A stretch of DNA of 30,762 nucleotides from Eubacterium sp. UBA3279. GTDB lineage: Bacteria > Bacillota > Clostridia > Lachnospirales > Lachnospiraceae. The DNA is taken from positions 1 to 30,762 of the forward strand of contig DETV01000013.1 in the NCBI GenBank assembly GCA_002361775.1, in the 5' to 3' direction. Shown here piece by piece: positions 1 to 8,067 of this stretch. Within the stretch, counting starts at the first letter, position 1. Each line of letters begins with the position of its first letter. The notes beneath the pieces are model-generated. The model was given only the letters and a program-made list of their open reading frames with translations, was not told the DNA's origin and searched no databases. The position numbers and the translations under genes are program-made.

Positions 1-89
1 TAATCGTATATGCCCAAAGTGGTAGAAAAGTTGGAGGGAAAGGAAGCAAGTTGGGCAAGGGATGGAGAAACTAATCCTATATGCCCAAA
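1..89. repeat. Pair of 18-bp direct repeats at the window edge
   Basis: TAATCGTATATGCCCAAA at 1-18 recurs with one mismatch at 72-89, a 71-bp period. TTGGGCA at 51-57 is an inverted copy of the core TGCCCAA. A 50-codon open frame starts at the ATG inside the first copy (10-162), but no ribosome binding site is visible because the window begins there. The stretch may be the edge of a dispersed genomic repeat or of a longer upstream array; only two copies are visible. Confidence 0.45.
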
Positions 90-134
90 AGAAAAACGGA
101 AGTCATATTTGGCGAAAAGTAAAAATATATCCAC

Positions 135-163
135 TTTTCCTGGGTGGGGTTTCGTGGTATAAT
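135..163 (+). promoter_or_regulatory. Probable promoter for the zinc-finger protein/polA run
   Basis: A perfect -10 box TATAAT lies at 158-163, 17 bp after a weak -35 TTTTCC (135-140). The -10 box is also part of the 5' arm of the outer stem of the cloverleaf element at 155-232, so transcription would start within the first inner hairpin. Confidence 0.5.
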
Positions 164-232
164 GATTGCACGTAGTGCAATCCAAGCCAATGTCCCATTG
201 GCTTGCTGTTACTGCCGTAACAGATTATACCA
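155..232. repeat. Cloverleaf of three perfect hairpins inside an outer inverted repeat
   Basis: The outer arms TGGTATAAT (155-163) and ATTATACCA (224-232) are exact reverse complements. Between them are three perfect hairpins: ATTGCAC/GTGCAAT (165-171, 175-181, loop GTA), CAAGCCAAT/ATTGGCTTG (183-191, 197-205, loop GTCCC) and CTGTTAC/GTAACAG (206-212, 217-223, loop TGCC). Almost no base is left unpaired at the junction. Stem lengths (9, 7, 9, 7) exclude a tRNA. It could be a cruciform operator, a small mobile repeat or an RNA element; I do not recognise the family. Confidence 0.8.
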
Positions 233-290
233 GCGATCTACGGCTTGAAAAGCAAATGTCAATATAATTATATTTCCCGGGAGGGATACT

Positions 291-644
291 ATGAAATGTG
301 AAGATTCATTAACTAAAATAGAAGCATATATTCATGATAAAATGTCTTACCGGGAATTGGAAGACTTTCTGGAGCATATTAAAGAATGTCCGGATTGTTA
401 TGATGAGTTAGAAACGTATTATACCATTACAGTAGGGATGAAGTATCTGGAAGAAGAAAGGCTGGAGGCTTATAATATTCCCCATATGTTAAAAGAAGAT
501 CTGAGAAAAAAAGAAAGGTATGTACGTTGGATACACGCTATTACAGGTACATTATTTGCCATTGGTCTTGTCCTGGTGATTTTATTTGTGATTCTGATAT
601 TATTGTATCTGGGGCGTATTGAGCTGCCCATCCTGTTTAAATGA
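291..644 (+). CDS. Small zinc-finger (zf-HC2-like) single-pass membrane protein
   Basis: This is a 117-residue protein. Its N-terminus carries H29-x3-C33-x2-C36, the HxxxCxxC pattern of anti-sigma-factor-type zinc fingers (zf-HC2). A charged linker follows, then one strong transmembrane helix at about 81-108 and a short tail. The start follows GGGAGGG at a good distance. Zinc fingers of this type often bind an ECF sigma factor, but no sigma gene is visible in the window, so an anti-sigma role is only an inference. It sits directly upstream of polA with a 13-nt gap and probably shares its transcript. Function otherwise unknown. Confidence 0.75.
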   Translation: MKCEDSLTKIEAYIHDKMSYRELEDFLEHIKECPDCYDELETYYTITVGMKYLEEERLEAYNIPHMLKEDLRKKERYVRWIHAITGTLFAIGLVLVILFVILILLYLGRIELPILFK

Positions 645-657
645 AAGGATAACAAAT

Positions 658-3288
658 ATGAGTGAAAAGATTGTTTTGATTGACGGACACAGCATATTGA
701 ACAGAGCCTTTTACGGCCTTCCGGATCTGACCAATTCAGAGGGACTTCACACAAATGCGGTGTACGGTTTTTTAAATATTATGACAAGAATTCTGGAAGA
801 AGAGAAGCCTCAGTATTTAACTGTGGCTTTTGACTTACATGCCCCCACGTTTCGACATAAAAAGTATGAGGCGTATAAAGGAACACGAAAGTCCATGCCG
901 GAAGAATTAAGAGAGCAGGTTCCCCTGATCAAAGAAGTGTTGAAAGCTATGGGAGTAGAAACTATTTCCATGGAGGGGTATGAAGCAGATGATCTTCTTG
1001 GAACTATTGCAAAAAGAAGTGAAGACCGGGGGATGGAGGTAACTATCGTTTCCGGGGACAGAGATTTGCTCCAGTTGGCTACAGATAAGATTTTGATCCG
1101 TATTCCCAAGACCAGGGGAGGAAAGACGGTGATCGAAGATTATCATACGGCTCAGGTGGTGGAGACGTATCAGGTGACTCCGCCCCAGATCATTGAACTG
1201 AAAGCATTGATGGGAGATACGGCAGATAATATTCCGGGAATTCCAGGAGTGGGAGAAAAAACAGCTACCAAACTGATCGTGCAATACGGCTCTATAGAAA
1301 ATGCCCATGAACATCTGGAAGAAATCAAACCAAACAAGGCAAAAGAATCTTTGAGGGAACATTACGATCTGGCAGTTCTCAGCAAGGATCTGGCAACAAT
1401 CCGGGTAGACAGCCCGGTGGAATTTTCCTGGGAGAAAGCCAAACTGGATAATCTTTATACTCCTCAGGCATATGAGTGGTTCAAACGACTGGATTTTAAA
1501 AATTTGTTGTCCAGATTTGAACAGGTAGATGTGAGTGAAACTCCTCAGGTGGAAATGCTGAATGACCTGGGTGAAATCCAGAATCTGTGGGAAAAAGCAG
1601 GAAATGCTTCCCGGGTAGGAGTGTCACTGGTGGAAAATCATACAGAACTTGTAGGAGTTGGACTTGCTTTTGAAGAAGGGCAAGCCTGGTATATTCCGGC
1701 GGAAGGTTTTGTGACAGAATCTTATCTTTGCACACAAATAGAAAAATTATTTGAAAAAGAAATACAGATGGGAACACAGGATATAAAAAATATGCGAAAA
1801 AAAGTGGAAATTCCCTGGAGAAAGGGATTATTCGATTTGTCCATTGCCGCATATCTGTTAAATCCTTTGAAAAACGATTATACCTATGATGATGTGGCAA
1901 AGGAGTATATGGGAGAACAGATGCCTTCCCGGGAAGAGATTTTCGGAAATGGAAAGCGCCTGGATCTGTCCCGGGAACCACTGGAAAAAGTGGGAAGTTA
2001 TGGAGCTTATCAGGCGTATGTGGCATTTGCCGCACAGGAACCATTGAAAAAAGCTCTGGAAGAATCCGGGATGTGGACACTATTTGAAACTATTGAGATG
2101 CCTTTGGCATTTACTCTGGATGATATGGAAAAAGAGGGAATTCAGGTAAAAGCTGAAGAGTTGAAAGACTATGGGGAAAAGCTGCAGATTCGTATTCTGG
2201 AACTGGAGGATAAAATCTACAGACAGGCGGGAGAAGCATTTAACATTAATTCTCCCAAACAATTAGGAGTAATCCTTTTTGAAAAAATGGGAATGCCGGG
2301 AGGAAAGAAAACAAAGACAGGATATTCCACAGCAGCAGATGTTTTAGATAAACTGGCGCCGGAATATCCATTTGTAGCAGATATTCTGGAATACCGTCAG
2401 CTTACAAAACTGAAATCCACGTACGCAGACGGATTGGCGGGCTACATTCAGGAAGATGGAAGGATTCATTCAAAATTCAATCAGACCATCACTGCTACAG
2501 GAAGAATCAGCAGTACGGAGCCAAACCTCCAGAATATTCCTGTGCGGATGGAATTGGGACGAATGATTCGAAAAGTTTTTGTACCACGAGAAGGATTTGT
2601 ATTTTTAGATGCGGATTATTCTCAAATCGAACTTCGGGTGCTGGCTCATTTGTCGGGAGATGAAATGTTGATTCAGGCGTATAGAGAGGCACAGGATATT
2701 CACCGGATCACAGCTTCACAGGTATTTCATATTCCATTTGACGAGGTAACGCCGCTTCAGAGAAGAAATGCCAAAGCAGTTAATTTTGGAATTGTGTATG
2801 GTATCAGCTCTTTTGGTCTCAGTCAGGATCTTAGTATTACAAGGAAAGAAGCGGCAGAATATATTGAGAAATATTTCGCCACTTATCCAAAGATAAAAAC
2901 CTATCTGGACGGCGAGGTGGAAAAAGCAAAAAATGAGGGATATGTTACTACCATGTTTGGCCGCCGACGTCCGGTGCCGGAGTTGAAATCCAGTAATTTT
3001 ATGCAGCGTTCTTTTGGAGAGAGGGTGGCTATGAATTCACCTATTCAGGGAACGGCGGCAGATATTATAAAGATTGCCATGATTCGTGTGAATCGGGCGC
3101 TGAGAGAAGCAAATCTGAAATCCCGGTTAATCTTACAGGTACATGATGAATTATTGATAGAAACTGCAAAAGATGAGATTGATCAGGTATCAGGTATTCT
3201 GGCTGATGAGATGCGTCAGGCAGCAGATCTGGCAGTACCCCTGGAAGTGGATATGCATACAGGAGAAAACTGGTACGAGGCAAAGTAA
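658..3288 (+). CDS. polA: DNA polymerase I
   Basis: This 876-residue DNA polymerase I fills gaps and removes RNA primers during lagging-strand synthesis and repair. The 5'-nuclease domain (about 1-290) shows GYEADDLLGT, GDRDLLQL and the helix-hairpin-helix stretch GDTADNIPGIPGVGEKTA. The polymerase domain (about 480-876) shows motif A DADYSQIELR (from D651), motif B RRNAKAVNFGIVYG (from 702) and motif C VHDE (829-831). In the central 3'-5' exonuclease-like domain the first motif (DxE in E. coli) reads GVSLV and the second also lacks its Asp, so proofreading is probably absent, as in many Firmicutes. The start at 658 follows AAAGGAT; a longer in-frame extension upstream overlaps the previous gene and has no family support. 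Confidence 0.97.
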   Translation: MSEKIVLIDGHSILNRAFYGLPDLTNSEGLHTNAVYGFLNIMTRILEEEKPQYLTVAFDLHAPTFRHKKYEAYKGTRKSMPEELREQVPLIKEVLKAMGVETISMEGYEADDLLGTIAKRSEDRGMEVTIVSGDRDLLQLATDKILIRIPKTRGGKTVIEDYHTAQVVETYQVTPPQIIELKALMGDTADNIPGIPGVGEKTATKLIVQYGSIENAHEHLEEIKPNKAKESLREHYDLAVLSKDLATIRVDSPVEFSWEKAKLDNLYTPQAYEWFKRLDFKNLLSRFEQVDVSETPQVEMLNDLGEIQNLWEKAGNASRVGVSLVENHTELVGVGLAFEEGQAWYIPAEGFVTESYLCTQIEKLFEKEIQMGTQDIKNMRKKVEIPWRKGLFDLSIAAYLLNPLKNDYTYDDVAKEYMGEQMPSREEIFGNGKRLDLSREPLEKVGSYGAYQAYVAFAAQEPLKKALEESGMWTLFETIEMPLAFTLDDMEKEGIQVKAEELKDYGEKLQIRILELEDKIYRQAGEAFNINSPKQLGVILFEKMGMPGGKKTKTGYSTAADVLDKLAPEYPFVADILEYRQLTKLKSTYADGLAGYIQEDGRIHSKFNQTITATGRISSTEPNLQNIPVRMELGRMIRKVFVPREGFVFLDADYSQIELRVLAHLSGDEMLIQAYREAQDIHRITASQVFHIPFDEVTPLQRRNAKAVNFGIVYGISSFGLSQDLSITRKEAAEYIEKYFATYPKIKTYLDGEVEKAKNEGYVTTMFGRRRPVPELKSSNFMQRSFGERVAMNSPIQGTAADIIKIAMIRVNRALREANLKSRLILQVHDELLIETAKDEIDQVSGILADEMRQAADLAVPLEVDMHTGENWYEAK

Positions 3289-3304
3289 GGCAGGAGGTAT
3301 AGAG

Positions 3305-3904
3305 ATGAAAGTAATCGGTATAACCGGAGGAGTAGGAGCAGGAAAAAGTGAAATATTAAATTTTATTGCAGCAAACTGGAATGCCACTGTGGTAGAAGCA
3401 GATGAAGTGGGATATCTGGTTATGAGACCGGGGAAAGCCTGCTTTGCTCCCATTGTGGAATTGTTCGGGCCGGCAATCCTTCAGGAAGACGGAACATTGA
3501 ACCGCGAAGAAATATCCCGACAGGTGTTTGAAGATAAGGAATTGTTGGAAAAATTAAATCAGATCGTACATCCTGCGGTAAAAGAATACGTGAAAAAAGC
3601 GATTCAGCGGGAACAAGAAAATGATACAGATGTCTTTGTGGTGGAAGCAGCTTTATTAATTGAAGATAAATATGATGAAATTTGTGACGAACTGTGGTAT
3701 ATTTATGCAGATGAAGAAACACGCACGGAACGTCTGATGAGAAACCGTGGGTATTCTGAAGAAAAAATCAAAGGAATTTTTGAAAATCAGCTCAGCGAAG
3801 ATGAATTCAGTGAGCATTGCGATTTTGAAATTGATAACAGTGGAGATTTTGAAGAGACAAAAGAACAGATAATGCGAAGGATGCAGATGTATGAGATTAT
3901 GTAG
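3305..3904 (+). CDS. coaE: Dephospho-CoA kinase
   Basis: This 199-residue enzyme phosphorylates the 3'-hydroxyl of dephospho-CoA with ATP, the last step of coenzyme A synthesis. The Walker A motif GGVGAGKS is at residues 8-15. Other family marks are EADEVGY near 35, the region NREEISRQVFEDKELLEKLNQIVHP split over about 70-95, and VVEAALLIE. The start follows GCAGGAGGT, 16 nt after polA; a longer frame that reaches back into polA is rejected because the P-loop then lies far from the N-terminus. The polA-coaE order is common in Clostridia. Its last 14 nt overlap the next gene. Confidence 0.96.
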   Translation: MKVIGITGGVGAGKSEILNFIAANWNATVVEADEVGYLVMRPGKACFAPIVELFGPAILQEDGTLNREEISRQVFEDKELLEKLNQIVHPAVKEYVKKAIQREQENDTDVFVVEAALLIEDKYDEICDELWYIYADEETRTERLMRNRGYSEEKIKGIFENQLSEDEFSEHCDFEIDNSGDFEETKEQIMRRMQMYEIM

Positions 3905-4688
3905 TATCGCCAGCGGCAGCAGCGGAAACTGTATTTATGTGGGCAGTGATACCACCCATGTACTGATTGATACGGGAATCAGTGGAAAAAAAGTAGAATT
4001 TGGGTTGAATTCCCTGGATCTGACAACAAAGGATCTGGATGGAATATTTGTTACCCATGAACATTCCGACCACATCAAAGGACTTGGGGTGATTGCAAGA
4101 AAATGTGGCATACCCATTTATGCCACACCGGGAACCATCCGGGCAATAGAAGAGACGGGCAGTCTTGGAAAGATTCCGGAAGGGATTTTGCGGGAAATTC
4201 ATGGAGATGAAGAGTGTGTGGTAGGAGATCTGACAGTACACCCGTTTCATATTTCCCATGATGCGGCAGAACCGGTGGGATATCGGATTTCTCATGATGG
4301 ACGCTCGGTAGGAGTGGCAACAGATATGGGGATTTATAATGATTATATTGTGGAAAAGCTGACACAATTGGATGCTCTTTTGCTGGAGGCTAACCATGAT
4401 GTAAATATGCTTCAGGTGGGAAGATATCCGTACTACCTGAAAAGGAGAATTCTGGGAGAAAGAGGACATTTATCTAATGAAACAGCAGGCCGGTTGTTGT
4501 GCCGTCTGCTCCACGATAATATGAAAGCCATTTTTCTGGGACATTTAAGCAATGAAAATAATTATGAAGCACTGGCCTATGAGACGGTATGTTCTGAGGT
4601 GACCATGGGGGATAATCCGTATAAAGCGGCTGATTTTAAAATCACAGTGGCGCACAGAGACCGTTCATCTGAAGTGGTTCAGGTGTAA
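3891..4688 (+). CDS. Metallo-beta-lactamase-fold hydrolase, YycJ/WalJ-like
   Basis: A 265-residue MBL-fold protein. The metal-binding motif THEHSDH gives H56, H58, D60 and H61, and further ligand candidates are in HISHDAAEP, ATDMG, EANHD and LGHLSNEN. The N-terminus CSIASGSSGNC is typical of the YycJ family, linked to nuclease or cell-wall-associated functions in Firmicutes; here the walRK neighbours are absent. It overlaps coaE by 14 nt (ATGAGATTATGTAG), which implies translational coupling. The exact substrate cannot be told from sequence. Confidence 0.9.
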   Translation: MRLCSIASGSSGNCIYVGSDTTHVLIDTGISGKKVEFGLNSLDLTTKDLDGIFVTHEHSDHIKGLGVIARKCGIPIYATPGTIRAIEETGSLGKIPEGILREIHGDEECVVGDLTVHPFHISHDAAEPVGYRISHDGRSVGVATDMGIYNDYIVEKLTQLDALLLEANHDVNMLQVGRYPYYLKRRILGERGHLSNETAGRLLCRLLHDNMKAIFLGHLSNENNYEALAYETVCSEVTMGDNPYKAADFKITVAHRDRSSEVVQV

Positions 4689-4701
4689 AAAGGAGACAAG
4701 C

Positions 4702-4974
4702 ATGAAAAAAACAATTATCACTGTAGTAGGGAAAGACACCGTAGGTATTATTGCAAAAGTTTGCACATATCTGGCAGATAATGAAATCAATATTCTGGAT
4801 ATTACCCAGACCATTGTGGATGGCTTTTTTAACATGATGATGGTCACAGATGCATCCAACAGCGGCAAAGGAAATGGAGAAATTGCACAGGAATTACAGG
4901 AATTGGGAAGAGAAATCGGCGTCATGATCCGATGCCAGCATGAAGACATTTTCAATAAAATGCACAGAATATAA
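4702..4974 (+). CDS. ACT domain protein (UPF0237 family)
   Basis: A 90-residue stand-alone ACT domain protein: TVVGKDTVGIIAKVCTYLA gives the first strand and helix, and NILDITQTIVDGFFNMMM the following strands. ACT domains bind amino acids or other small ligands. It is followed 27 nt downstream by a UPF0210 gene, a pairing widely conserved in Firmicutes and archaea, so the two probably act together. Start follows AAAGGAGA. The ligand is not known. Confidence 0.9.
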   Translation: MKKTIITVVGKDTVGIIAKVCTYLADNEINILDITQTIVDGFFNMMMVTDASNSGKGNGEIAQELQELGREIGVMIRCQHEDIFNKMHRI

Positions 4975-5001
4975 TAAGCCCAAGGATGGAGGAAAAGTCA
5001 C

Positions 5002-6366
5002 ATGATTAATATGTTTGAGGTTAATGAAACCAATAAGATGATCGAGCAGGAAAATCTGGATGTGAGAACCATCACTTTAGGAATCAGTCTGCTGGATTGT
5101 GTGGATTCCGACCTGACAGAAGTAAACAGAAAAGTTTATGAGAAAATCACTACTCTGGCAAAAGATCTGGTGAAAACAGGAGAAGATATCTCCGGTGAGT
5201 ATGGAATTCCTATTGTGAATAAAAGAATTTCCGTTACTCCCATAGCGCTGGTAGGCGGTTCCGCCTGCAAAACGCCAGAAGACTTTGTAACCCTGGCAAA
5301 GACTCTGGATAAAGCGGCTAAAGAAGTAGGTGTGAATTTTATCGGAGGATATTCCGCACTCGTATCCAAGGGAATGACAAAGGCAGACGAATTGTTGATC
5401 CGTTCTATTCCCCAGGCGCTGGCACAGACAGAGAGAGTGTGCAGTTCCGTTAATCTGGGTTCCACAAAAACAGGAATCAACATGGATGCAGTAAAATTGA
5501 TGGGAGAGATCGTTCTGGCAACGGCAGAGGCGACAAAGGAAAATGATTCTCTCGGATGTGCAAAACTGGTGGTATTTTGTAATGCTCCGGATGATAACCC
5601 ATTTATGGCAGGAGCATTCCACGGAGTGACAGAAGCAGATGCTATTATTAATGTGGGAGTCAGTGGTCCCGGTGTGGTAAAATATGCCCTCTCTAAAGTG
5701 CGGGGAGAGAACTTTGAAATCCTTTGTGAAACTATTAAGAAAACTGCTTTCAAGATTACCCGTGTGGGACAGTTGGTGGCTCAGGAAGCTTCCAAACGTT
5801 TGGGAGTTCCCTTTGGTATCGTGGATCTTTCCCTTGCTCCTACACCGGCCATTGGAGATTCTGTAGCTGAGATCCTGGAAGAAATCGGTCTGGAGAGAGT
5901 GGGAGCGCCGGGAACAACGGCTGCCCTTGCCATGCTCAATGATCAGGTGAAAAAGGGAGGTGTTATGGCATCTTCTTATGTGGGCGGATTAAGCGGCGCC
6001 TTTATTCCGGTCAGTGAAGATCAGGGAATGATCGACGCGGTGAATCTGGGAGCGCTTACTCTGGAAAAACTGGAAGCTATGACCTGCGTATGTTCTGTAG
6101 GATTGGATATGATCGCTATTCCGGGAGATACAAAAGCCACCACGATTTCCGGTGTGATAGCTGATGAGATGGCTATCGGTATGGTAAACCAGAAAACTAC
6201 GGCTGTCCGTGTGATTCCGGTAATCGGTAAAGGAATCGGAGAGACTGTAGAATTTGGCGGATTGTTGGGATATGCTCCTGTTATGCCGGTGAATACCTTC
6301 GGATGTGATGCATTTGTAAACAGGGGAGGAAGAATTCCTGCGCCTATTCACAGCTTTAAAAATTAA
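5002..6366 (+). CDS. UPF0210 (DUF711, 'PFL family') protein
   Basis: A 454-residue protein of the UPF0210/DUF711 family, recognised from DVRTITLGISLLDC near the N-terminus, GGYSALVSKGMTKAD, NLGSTKTGINMDAV and the glycine-rich stretch FIPVSEDQGMIDAV. The name 'PFL family' comes from distant structural similarity to glycyl radical enzymes; I see no C-terminal glycyl radical motif. It pairs with the ACT-domain gene just upstream. Start at 5002 is supported by GGAGG nine bases before; ATG at 5011 is an alternative. The biochemical role is not established. Confidence 0.9.
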   Translation: MINMFEVNETNKMIEQENLDVRTITLGISLLDCVDSDLTEVNRKVYEKITTLAKDLVKTGEDISGEYGIPIVNKRISVTPIALVGGSACKTPEDFVTLAKTLDKAAKEVGVNFIGGYSALVSKGMTKADELLIRSIPQALAQTERVCSSVNLGSTKTGINMDAVKLMGEIVLATAEATKENDSLGCAKLVVFCNAPDDNPFMAGAFHGVTEADAIINVGVSGPGVVKYALSKVRGENFEILCETIKKTAFKITRVGQLVAQEASKRLGVPFGIVDLSLAPTPAIGDSVAEILEEIGLERVGAPGTTAALAMLNDQVKKGGVMASSYVGGLSGAFIPVSEDQGMIDAVNLGALTLEKLEAMTCVCSVGLDMIAIPGDTKATTISGVIADEMAIGMVNQKTTAVRVIPVIGKGIGETVEFGGLLGYAPVMPVNTFGCDAFVNRGGRIPAPIHSFKN

Positions 6367-6393
6367 GAAAACTACTATATTTGAGAAACAGAG

Positions 6394-6434
6394 AATAAGA
6401 CTGCCGGACAGTGTTTTTGGCAGTCTTATTTTGT
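6394..6434 (+). terminator. Rho-independent terminator after the UPF0210 gene
   Basis: A perfect 12-bp stem AATAAGACTGCC (6394-6405) / GGCAGTCTTATT (6419-6430) with a 13-nt loop runs into TTTTG. It closes the 291-6366 transcription unit. Confidence 0.85.
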
Positions 6435-6457
6435 CGAAAAAGTAAGTATGATTTCTG

Positions 6458-6486
6458 TTGATTTTTCTGATGACGGCTGTTATACT
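6458..6486 (+). promoter_or_regulatory. Probable promoter of the SipW/TasA-like operon
   Basis: TTGATT (6458-6463), a 17-bp spacer and TATACT (6481-6486). Transcription would start near 6493, leaving a leader of about 320 nt before the GTG at 6813. Confidence 0.6.
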
Positions 6487-6495
6487 ACTTTCTAT

Positions 6496-6812
6496 AGTAA
6501 CGGAACAGTATTTTCCGTTTACTGATAATCTTCTGAATTCGGCAGTTCTGCCGAAGTAATCCCTTTTATTGATAAAACTGAACAGACAGACGGATGGAAG
6601 GAGCAGGGGTATTTTGCGCTGCTGCAAGGAGAGCAAACAGGAATTTGTTTGCTTTAAAGGAGGTGAAAAGAAATCTGTATCCGAAAATAGTCTGGGAAAG
6701 GAGGCAGAAGGGAAAAATAATATAAGGGACAGAAAAAATCTTTAATCTATTCTAAAATTCAATTCAAATCCGGGTTTCCCGGGAAAATTTCAAGTTTTAA
6801 AGGAGTATTTAA
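6496..6812 (+). other. Long structured leader of the surface-protein operon
   Basis: No convincing gene lies here. The leader holds three hairpins: AGTAACGGAA/TTCCGTTTACT with one bulge (6496-6523), the perfect palindrome TTCGGCAG/CTGCCGAA (6538-6555) and AGCAAACA/TGTTTGCT (6632-6653). The last is followed at once by AAGGAGGTG (6657-6665), a strong ribosome-binding sequence with no ATG at a suitable distance. The real start of the first gene has its own site, AAAGGAG at 6799-6805. I do not recognise any riboswitch consensus. Confidence 0.5.
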
Positions 6813-7514
6813 GTGAAAAAAAATAATATTTGGAAAGCATGGATTGCCGGAGCGGCTATTATTGCGGTGACTACGGTAGGGGGTCTGACTGCCTATTTTA
6901 CCGATACTCAGGAAAAAATCAATCATTTTACTGTGGGAAAAGTAGAAATTGAGCTGAAGGAGCCGGAATGGGAAAAGAAACCGGACAAGGATAATAATGA
7001 AATTCCGGATGAAGCGGAGCATATGACACCATTGCAGCGTATTACAAAGGATCCCCAGGTGAAAAATACAGGAATTAATGACGCGTATATTTTTATGACT
7101 GTGGAGATTCCCTGCAGGGAAATTATTACAGTAAATGGAGATGGGATGAAAAATCCCCGGACAATTACCCCGTTATACAGTTATGAAAAAGATCTGTCCT
7201 GGAAATACATGGGAAGTTATAAGGTGATGAATCAGGAGAAAAAGCAGACAGGTGTAAAACATCTGTATGCCTACGCAGAAGATTCAGGAAAATGCAGAGT
7301 TGTAAAACCTGATGAGACCACAATTCCGCTGTTTAAAAATGTATTGTTTGTAAATGCAATGGAAGGACAGGGTCTGGAAGAACAGCCTTTTGATATAAAT
7401 ATTCAGGCTTATGGAATTCAGACTATGAATCTGAACGGAGAGACGACAGATGCACAGCAGATCTGGCAGATTATTACCAACCAGAAGGAAATTCCGGAAA
7501 ATTATCAGATATAA
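6813..7514 (+). CDS. TasA/CalY-like protein with SipW-type signal peptide
   Basis: A 233-residue secreted protein. The N-terminus has a hydrophobic segment (about 8-26) ending in GGLTAYFTDTQEKINHFTVG, the pattern at the SipW cleavage region of TasA and camelysin; cleavage is expected after A27. The mature part starts with a VGKVEIEL strand, then an acidic PDKDNNEIPDEAEH linker and DPQVKNTGINDAYIFM, like the beta-sandwich of TasA-family fibre subunits. It starts with GTG, supported by AAAGGAG seven bases upstream. First gene of a five-gene operon with two further SipW substrates and the peptidase, so it is probably a fibre subunit or its partner. The protease name 'M73' given to camelysin relatives should not be taken as proof of activity. 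Confidence 0.85.
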   Translation: MKKNNIWKAWIAGAAIIAVTTVGGLTAYFTDTQEKINHFTVGKVEIELKEPEWEKKPDKDNNEIPDEAEHMTPLQRITKDPQVKNTGINDAYIFMTVEIPCREIITVNGDGMKNPRTITPLYSYEKDLSWKYMGSYKVMNQEKKQTGVKHLYAYAEDSGKCRVVKPDETTIPLFKNVLFVNAMEGQGLEEQPFDINIQAYGIQTMNLNGETTDAQQIWQIITNQKEIPENYQI

Positions 7515-7545
7515 CGGCGGTGATAAAGTGATGGGAGGACAGGGA

Positions 7546-8067
7546 ATGAGAAAAAAGATAACATACGTTTCTCTGATCATATGTGTACTGTTTTTTGCAG
7601 GAAATATGAGTACTGTATATGCCTGGTTTGCGGATTATGGAGAAAAAGATAATTATTTTTCTGTGGGAAAAAATGAAGTGGAAATTATAGAAGAATTTCC
7701 GGATCCTGAGATTGTCCCGGATAAATTTGTTAAAAAACAGGTGAAATTTACCAACACAGGAACGGTGCCCTGCTATATACGGGCCAAATATTATTTCAGC
7801 AATGATGAGGCTGTCCGGTATACGCAGGTAGAATTTGGTTCGGAAAAATGGAAACAGAAAGAGGATGGTTACTTTTATTATCAGGATATTCTGCAGCCGG
7901 GAGAAAAAACAGAAATTTTCATTACGGGAATCCGGATAAAAAAAGATGGGATTTTGCCGGAATTTTTTGACTTAACTGTTTATACGGAAACCATTCAGTC
8001 CGATCAGCACAAAAACGTATATGAGGCATTTGGGAAAGATGAAATCCAGGGAGGCAGGCAGACATGA
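7546..8067 (+). CDS. Second SipW-dependent secreted protein (TasA-like)
   Basis: A 173-residue protein with signal segment YVSLIICVLFFAGNMSTVYA followed by WFADYGEKDNYFSVGKNEVEI, again the SipW-type arrangement (cleavage expected after A26). The mature domain has KKQVKFTNTGTVPCYIRAKYYF and ends in a beta-rich region. I chose ATG 7546 because GGGAGGAC lies at 7533-7540; ATG 7531 or a longer frame overlapping the previous gene is less likely. It is about 30 nt after the first subunit and overlaps the next gene by 4 nt (ATGA), so translation is coupled. Shorter than the first protein and without its acidic linker; likely a minor subunit. Confidence 0.8.
   Translation: MRKKITYVSLIICVLFFAGNMSTVYAWFADYGEKDNYFSVGKNEVEIIEEFPDPEIVPDKFVKKQVKFTNTGTVPCYIRAKYYFSNDEAVRYTQVEFGSEKWKQKEDGYFYYQDILQPGEKTEIFITGIRIKKDGILPEFFDLTVYTETIQSDQHKNVYEAFGKDEIQGGRQT

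Noticed and set aside
1..89. The edge of a CRISPR array
   Set aside because: Only two 18-bp units with a 53-bp gap, no dyad in the repeat and no cas gene nearby.
155..232. A tRNA gene, because of the cloverleaf shape
   Set aside because: Stem lengths are 9, 7, 9 and 7 with loops of 3, 5 and 4; there is no 7-nt anticodon loop, no TTCRA T-loop and no conserved D-loop bases.
155..232. An invertible promoter flanked by inverted repeats
   Set aside because: The flanks are only 9 bp, the interior is itself made of palindromes so inversion would change little, and no recombinase gene is in the window.
3897..4469. A 190-codon minus-strand frame opposite the MBL-fold gene
   Set aside because: Antisense shadow of a well-supported gene with no ribosome site or recognisable motif.
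5136..5753. A 205-codon minus-strand frame opposite the UPF0210 gene
   Set aside because: Shadow caused by codon bias of the plus-strand gene; no motif, no ribosome site.
6594..6725. A 43-codon open frame in the leader before the TasA-like operon
   Set aside because: No ribosome site before its ATG, and a basic composition without features; the strong AAGGAGGTG lies inside it rather than before it.
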